Below are positions 7,098 to 10,401 of a stretch of DNA of 10,401 nt, piece by piece. The position numbers were made by a program, and so were the translations under genes. Within the stretch, counting starts at the first letter, position 1. Each line of letters begins with the position of its first letter. The notes under the pieces are model-generated. The model worked only from the letters and a program-made list of their open reading frames with translations. It did not search any database and was not told the DNA's origin. Origin of the DNA: Gammaproteobacteria bacterium (GTDB taxonomy: Bacteria > Pseudomonadota > Gammaproteobacteria > UBA6429); the NCBI GenBank assembly GCA_003232015.1, contig QIKU01000282.1:1-10401 (forward strand), given 5' to 3'.

Positions 7098-7131
7098 TTT
7101 TCTTTGTGTTCTTCGTGTCCTTTGTGGTTAA
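7098..7131. repeat. Right arm of the inverted 9-base-period repeat
   Basis: This is the reverse-complement partner of 6990-7023, separated by 74 bases. In an ahcY-metF transcript the arms could form a stem of about 31 paired positions of 34, counting G-U pairs. A weaker partial copy in the same orientation is visible around 7032-7050 (CCTTTTGTGTTCC). The arm ends at the metF ribosome binding site, so folding could affect metF translation or mRNA stability. Confidence 0.8.
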
Positions 7132-7136
7132 AAAGG
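7131..7136 (+). promoter_or_regulatory. metF ribosome binding site that decides the start
   Basis: AAAAGG at 7131-7136 lies 8 bases before the ATG at 7145. This favours 7145 over an in-frame GTG at 7106, which lies inside the repeat, lacks a Shine-Dalgarno sequence and would add 13 repeat-encoded residues. Confidence 0.7.
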
Positions 7137-7144
7137 TTTTTAAA

Positions 7145-8005
7145 ATGGAATCACAAAAAAAACATCCTAAACAATTCAGCTTTGAGTTTTTCCCACCTAA
7201 AACCCCCGAAGGTGCAGAAAAGCTAAAAGTTGTACGCTCGGAGTTAGGCAAACTTAATCCTAAATATTTTTCCGTTACCTTTGGTGCAGGTGGTAGTACC
7301 CAGGACGGTACGATGGACACGGTTATCGATATTCAAAGTGCCGGTTTTAATGCTGCCCCACATATATCTTGCATGGGAACTGACAAAAAAATTATTGTTG
7401 GCCTGCTTGAACAGTATAAAGATAATGGCATTAAACAACTGGTTGTTTTAAGAGGTGATATGCCATCAGGTGCCGGCTCGGGTAATCATGGCGACTTTAG
7501 CTATGCCAACGAATTAGTCCACTTTATTCGTGACAAGTACAAAGTTCATTTTCATATTGAAGTGGCTGCTTACCCTGAGTTTCATCCACAGGCGGTCAAT
7601 GCCGAAGCCGACCTTGATAACTTTAAGCGTAAAGTTGAGGCTGGCGCTAACAGCGCAATAACACAGTATTTTTTTAACGCTGATGCTTATTTTCAGTTTA
7701 TTGACGCCTGTGAAAAACGTGGCGTATTCATTCCTGTTACGCCCGGCATTATGCCAATAACAAATTACACCCAACTGGCACGTTTTTCCGATATGTGTGG
7801 CTCAGAAATCCCTCGTTGGATACGCAAGCGTCTGGAAGCCTATGGTGACGACAAAGCATCCATACGCAGTTTTGGTGAAGAGGTTGTTACTCGTATGTGC
7901 GAGCGATTACTCGCAGCCGGCGCACCCGGTTTGCATTTTTACACCATGAACCAGACGGGTCCAACCAAAGCATTGTGGGATAATTTAAACTTATCACAAG
8001 TGTAA
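7145..8005 (+). CDS. metF: 5,10-methylenetetrahydrofolate reductase
   Basis: A 286-residue FAD-dependent TIM-barrel enzyme (E. coli MetF has 296) that reduces methylene-tetrahydrofolate to 5-methyl-tetrahydrofolate, the methyl donor for remaking methionine from the homocysteine released by AhcY. Visible motifs are FSFEFFPPKT (11-20) with catalytic Glu14, SVTFGAGGS (43-51), LRGDMP (102-107) with Asp105 near the flavin, AAYPEFHP (141-148), AITQYFF (171-177) with the folate-contacting Gln174, and PGIMPI (200-205). The C-terminal GAPGLHFYTMN (259-269) is typical of the bacterial form. It lacks the C-terminal SAM-sensing domain of eukaryotic enzymes. The start at 7145 is chosen from the ribosome binding site and family length. 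rsmE begins 6 bases after the stop, so the two are co-transcribed. Confidence 0.97.
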   Translation: MESQKKHPKQFSFEFFPPKTPEGAEKLKVVRSELGKLNPKYFSVTFGAGGSTQDGTMDTVIDIQSAGFNAAPHISCMGTDKKIIVGLLEQYKDNGIKQLVVLRGDMPSGAGSGNHGDFSYANELVHFIRDKYKVHFHIEVAAYPEFHPQAVNAEADLDNFKRKVEAGANSAITQYFFNADAYFQFIDACEKRGVFIPVTPGIMPITNYTQLARFSDMCGSEIPRWIRKRLEAYGDDKASIRSFGEEVVTRMCERLLAAGAPGLHFYTMNQTGPTKALWDNLNLSQV

Positions 8006-8011
8006 GTTAAA

Positions 8012-8740
8012 ATGCGTATTCCCCGCATTTATCTGGATCAATCACTGGACAGTGGTAACACTGTCCAGTTATCAACCGAAGCACACAGACACGTCATAAA
8101 TGTTTTACGCCTGCGGGAAGAAGATAAGTTAATTATCTTTAATGCACAAGGGCGTGAGTTTAATGCCTTTATCTCAAAAATTGATAAAAAATACACATCG
8201 ATAACCATTGAACAACCACAAGAGAACAACACCACATCCCCCTTAGATATTGAATTAGGTTTAAGCCTGATAAAAAGTGATAAGCTTGATTTTGCCATTC
8301 AAAAATCTGTCGAGTTAGGTGTCACCAGTATCACTCCGTTATCAGCGGATCGCTCAACCATAAAACTCGATAGCAAGCGTGAATTAAAACGCCTGGCTCA
8401 TTGGCAAGGGGTAATACAAAGTGCCTGTGAACAATCTGGCCGAAATTTTTTACCAGAACTCAATGCACTGCAAAATATTTCCAGCTGGTTAGAATCATCA
8501 AACACGCCCGGTATTATTTTTGAACCTAGAGCGAGCATAAGTTTAACGGAACTCAGCCCTGGAAAGAAAATTCGAATTATTATTGGACCTGAAGGTGGCT
8601 TTAGCAAGAATGAACTTAAAGAAATTACACAGCATCAATTTAAACAGGTAAAACTGGGGCCACGAATATTGCGAGCAGAAACTGCCGCGATTACAGCTAT
8701 CGCGGCATTGCAATTATTATGGGGTGATCTGAATAGCTAA
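8012..8740 (+). CDS. rsmE: 16S rRNA (uracil-1498-N3)-methyltransferase RsmE
   Basis: A 242-residue SPOUT-class methyltransferase (E. coli RsmE has 243) that methylates U1498 of 16S rRNA at the decoding centre. An N-terminal PUA-like RNA-binding domain starts with RIPRIYL and contains EAHRHVINVLRLREED (23-38). The trefoil-knot SAM site is formed by IIGPEGGFSKNEL (190-202) and KLGPRILRAETAAITAIAAL (214-233), which are diagnostic. It lies 6 bases downstream of metF with only a weak ribosome binding site, which suggests translational coupling. Codons 12-20 contain a perfect 11-bp hairpin. It ends 25 bases from the convergent cheW-like gene with no recognisable terminator between them. Confidence 0.97.
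   Translation: MRIPRIYLDQSLDSGNTVQLSTEAHRHVINVLRLREEDKLIIFNAQGREFNAFISKIDKKYTSITIEQPQENNTTSPLDIELGLSLIKSDKLDFAIQKSVELGVTSITPLSADRSTIKLDSKRELKRLAHWQGVIQSACEQSGRNFLPELNALQNISSWLESSNTPGIIFEPRASISLTELSPGKKIRIIIGPEGGFSKNELKEITQHQFKQVKLGPRILRAETAAITAIAALQLLWGDLNS
8044..8069 (+). repeat. Perfect 11-bp inverted repeat with GTAA loop inside rsmE
   Basis: ACTGGACAGTG (8044-8054), loop GTAA, CACTGTCCAGT (8059-8069). As RNA this is an 11-bp stem closed by G-C around GUAA, a GNRA tetraloop. It begins 32 bases into the rsmE coding region and encodes part of LDSGNTVQLS. It is far more regular than expected by chance for a coding segment. A translational control element, an RNase or protein site, or a DNA operator are all possible; none is shown. 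Confidence 0.85.
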
Positions 8741-8765
8741 AATAGCCACTGACCACGATAAAATA

Positions 8766-9287
8766 TCAGGCATGTAAATTCTGTAAACGTTTTTCCAGAT
8801 CATCAATATCAGGAATAACTAATGACTGCCCTTCAATATCAACTATTTCGGAAACAGATTGTCGATTTTCAGGTTTAGCTTCAATCGTTTTAATGCTGTC
8901 ATTTCTAACAACACTTAAACGTGGAATGCCCTGAACAACAATACCAACATACGGAACCGCAGCATTACCATTCAATGTATTTAAAATTGCAATACGGTTA
9001 CCTTGATATGTACTTTGCACTTCACCACTGGCAGTGATACTCGCATCCTCAAATGAAATTAACGGTACAAGACGTTCACGCCATGTAATCTGGCCTAAAA
9101 ACCAGTTAGGCGATCCTTGCAGAGGTACGGGTTTAATAAAGCCCACCACTTCTGCAACTGCCGCATTCGGTAGCAATATTGTTTGATTGGTTAATGTAAT
9201 CATCAGGCAATGAATAACATCAGATAAGTTATCTGCTGCACTTGTCATTTCCTTGCGTTGAGGGTCTATATATGTCACATCACCCAT
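8766..9287 (-). CDS. chpC: CheW-like adaptor protein, probable ChpC
   Basis: A 173-residue single-domain CheW-like protein. The SH3-like beta fold shows in HCLMITLTNQTILLPNAAVAEVV (26-48), the PNWFLGQITWRERLVPLISFE strand pair (60-80), where CheW proteins have W.xGxxxWRGxxVPLxxL, GNRIAILNTL (96-105), VGIVVQGIPRL (114-124) and the C-terminal LVIPDIDDLEKRL (156-168). CheW proteins couple chemoreceptors to a CheA kinase at the inner face of the membrane. It lies 62 bases downstream of the CheB-like gene on the same strand, the order chpB-chpC of the Pseudomonas Pil-Chp cluster for type IV pilus twitching. The assignment to ChpC rather than another CheW rests on that order. The ATG at 9287 has GGAG upstream. 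There are no membrane segments. Confidence 0.85.
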   Translation of the reverse strand: MGDVTYIDPQRKEMTSAADNLSDVIHCLMITLTNQTILLPNAAVAEVVGFIKPVPLQGSPNWFLGQITWRERLVPLISFEDASITASGEVQSTYQGNRIAILNTLNGNAAVPYVGIVVQGIPRLSVVRNDSIKTIEAKPENRQSVSEIVDIEGQSLVIPDIDDLEKRLQNLHA

Positions 9288-9349
9288 TAGTTACTCCACT
9301 TTGCATCGCTACCCGTAAGATAAGGTCGGGCGCTATCAATAACTTTAAT

Positions 9350-10387
9350 TTATTCATCGCGTAAATAGTCATATAATTTTTCTGCTAGTTTCTTAGGGCT
9401 GCCGGTAAAACTGACAAAGCCTTTTTCTGTAATATTTTCTGGCATGCTGCTAATAACACAGCTATCCGAAGATTGTGTCCAGACCATTGCACCTTTTTTG
9501 TGTAATTGCTCACAACCTTTAAGACCATCATCACCCATGCCACTAAAAATAATGGTGCCGGTATTTTTTCCATAGCGTTCCAGCATATCAGTCAACACCA
9601 TATTAATGGAAGGTGAATATTGTTGCTCCTGTTTAATCGGCTTAAGTTCAATAGCGCCAATCGGGTTAATTGTTAACCGTTCGTTAACCGGCATCACAAT
9701 CACTTCCTTATGCCGAACAACATGCCCCGCCGAAGGTGTTAACACATCATACTCGGTTACTTGATTAAGCTGCTCAGCAAGCAAGGCAATGAAATTAGCA
9801 CCCAGATGCTGGGTTAATATAAAAGCAACGGGCAAACCCGCAGGCAGATGTTTAAAAAATTCTTTAACAGCATCCGGCCCGCCTAATGATGCACCCAGGA
9901 CCCAGAGATTCGTGGCTAAGCCATCTTCTGCTCTGCTACCTTTTTTTAAAATATTAATCTTCTGACTTGATGACTGATTATAGTGATCAGCATAGGTTTT
10001 TTCTGCAATTGAATTCTGGCCAACCGATGCTGATATTTTCTTTAATAATTTTCCGTACCATCGGGCTAACACCTGAGGTTCGTTCAATGTTAATACTGAA
10101 ACATCATTAAAAATAATCGGGGTAGAATGGTTATCTAATAGTGAGTCCAGAATATCTTCATAATCACTGTGCTCGTCAAGATCGAGTAAAATCACGTCTA
10201 CATTAATTGAATCAAGCTTCCTTACAAAAGCTGGCGTTAGCGGCTCATTGATAACAACATTTAAACCTACGTTTTCCAATGCTTCTTTAAGCTGTTTACG
10301 CTGTGAGACAGAATTAGATACCACGGCAATACGTATCTGGCTTAACTCCTGAGATAACATAGAGGATATCATGGATGAATCTTTCAC
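9350..10387 (-). CDS. chpB: CheB-type chemoreceptor methylesterase with degenerate receiver, probable ChpB
   Basis: A 345-residue protein. The C-terminal CheB methylesterase domain (about 160-342) retains the catalytic triad: Ser167 in LGASLGG, His194 in LTQHLG and Asp287 in SGMGDDG. It should remove methyl groups from glutamates of a chemoreceptor. The N-terminal domain (18-115) has a CheY-like strand pattern with Asp69 in DVILLDLDE, but the usual acidic pair after strand 1 is replaced (VVSNS) and no conserved Lys is visible after strand 5, so control by phosphorylation is doubtful. A Ser/Gln/Lys-rich linker (about 120-155) joins the domains. The start is GTG at 10387, favoured by a GTGA overlap with a probable upstream stop; in-frame ATGs at codons 6 and 10 are alternatives. 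The frame stays open to the window edge. Confidence 0.87.
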   Translation of the reverse strand: MKDSSMISSMLSQELSQIRIAVVSNSVSQRKQLKEALENVGLNVVINEPLTPAFVRKLDSINVDVILLDLDEHSDYEDILDSLLDNHSTPIIFNDVSVLTLNEPQVLARWYGKLLKKISASVGQNSIAEKTYADHYNQSSSQKINILKKGSRAEDGLATNLWVLGASLGGPDAVKEFFKHLPAGLPVAFILTQHLGANFIALLAEQLNQVTEYDVLTPSAGHVVRHKEVIVMPVNERLTINPIGAIELKPIKQEQQYSPSINMVLTDMLERYGKNTGTIIFSGMGDDGLKGCEQLHKKGAMVWTQSSDSCVISSMPENITEKGFVSFTGSPKKLAEKLYDYLRDE

Positions 10388-10401
10388 AGGTCGGCTGGCG
10401 T
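10384..10401 (-). CDS. Possible 3' end of an upstream gene (chpA by context)
   Basis: On the minus strand the last 18 bases read in one frame as TPADL followed by TGA, and that TGA overlaps the GTG start of the CheB-like gene by four bases (GTGA), a common operon junction. In the Pil-Chp arrangement the gene before chpB is chpA, the large CheA-type hybrid kinase. Five residues cannot identify a protein, so this is a positional inference only. Confidence 0.3.
   Translation of the reverse strand, partial: TPADL

Noticed and set aside
7106..7144. Alternative in-frame GTG start for metF adding 13 residues
   Set aside because: The extension is encoded by the repeat arm, has no Shine-Dalgarno and is not part of MetF; the ATG at 7145 has AAAAGG 8 bases upstream.
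7060..7320. Minus-strand open frame encoding TTKDTKNTKK-type sequence
   Set aside because: It runs antisense through metF and the period-9 repeat. The repeated residues are simply the translated DNA repeat, a known source of false gene calls.
8741..8765. Terminator between convergent rsmE and the CheW-like gene
   Set aside because: Only a 4-bp GCTA/TAGC pairing is present, without a T-run on either strand, so no terminator is reported.
9307..9332. CCCG/CGGG inverted repeat between the CheB-like and CheW-like genes
   Set aside because: The stem is 4 bp, extended only across a 3-base bulge, with no T-run. Too weak to call a terminator or operator.

Overview
The window looks like chromosomal core sequence of a gammaproteobacterium of moderate-to-low GC content. 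The evidence is the gene families (RsmJ-type and RsmE-type rRNA methyltransferases, a 657-residue transketolase, Chp/Pil-type chemotaxis proteins) and the neighbourhood of transketolase-GAPDH beside metK-ahcY-metF. The genus cannot be fixed from the sequence. There is no tRNA, rRNA, CRISPR array, insertion sequence or phage gene. The novelty is in the non-coding DNA.

Left third, minus strand: a thioredoxin/peroxiredoxin-like gene (2598-3152), a 430-base gap with short repeats, transketolase (193-2166), and the first 53 codons of glyceraldehyde-3-phosphate dehydrogenase running off the left edge. tkt and gap are 33 bases apart and form a sugar-phosphate (glycolysis / pentose-phosphate / possibly Calvin cycle) operon.

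Middle, plus strand: rsmJ, metK, ahcY, metF and rsmE. This is an activated-methyl-cycle cluster. MetK makes S-adenosylmethionine (SAM), methyltransferases such as RsmJ and RsmE use it, AhcY removes the product S-adenosylhomocysteine (SAH), and MetF supplies the methyl group as methyl-tetrahydrofolate for methionine regeneration. Two different riboswitches appear to control it. The metK leader has a consensus sigma70 promoter, an aptamer resembling SAM-II, and an intrinsic terminator; the 3' strand of the aptamer is an exact 9-base copy of one terminator arm, so it can act as the antiterminator. The ahcY leader carries a clear SAH riboswitch ending at a hairpin that holds the ribosome binding site. 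The predicted logic is that high SAM turns metK off and high SAH turns ahcY on.

Between ahcY and metF is an inverted pair of 34-base, 9-base-period repeats that can form a long stem, with a possible promoter in the loop. An 11-bp perfect hairpin with a GUAA loop lies inside the start of rsmE.

Right third, minus strand: a CheB-type methylesterase with a degenerate receiver domain and a CheW-like protein, in the order of chpB-chpC in the type IV pilus chemosensory (Pil-Chp) cluster. An upstream gene probably ends in the last bases of the window, overlapping the GTG start of chpB by four bases.
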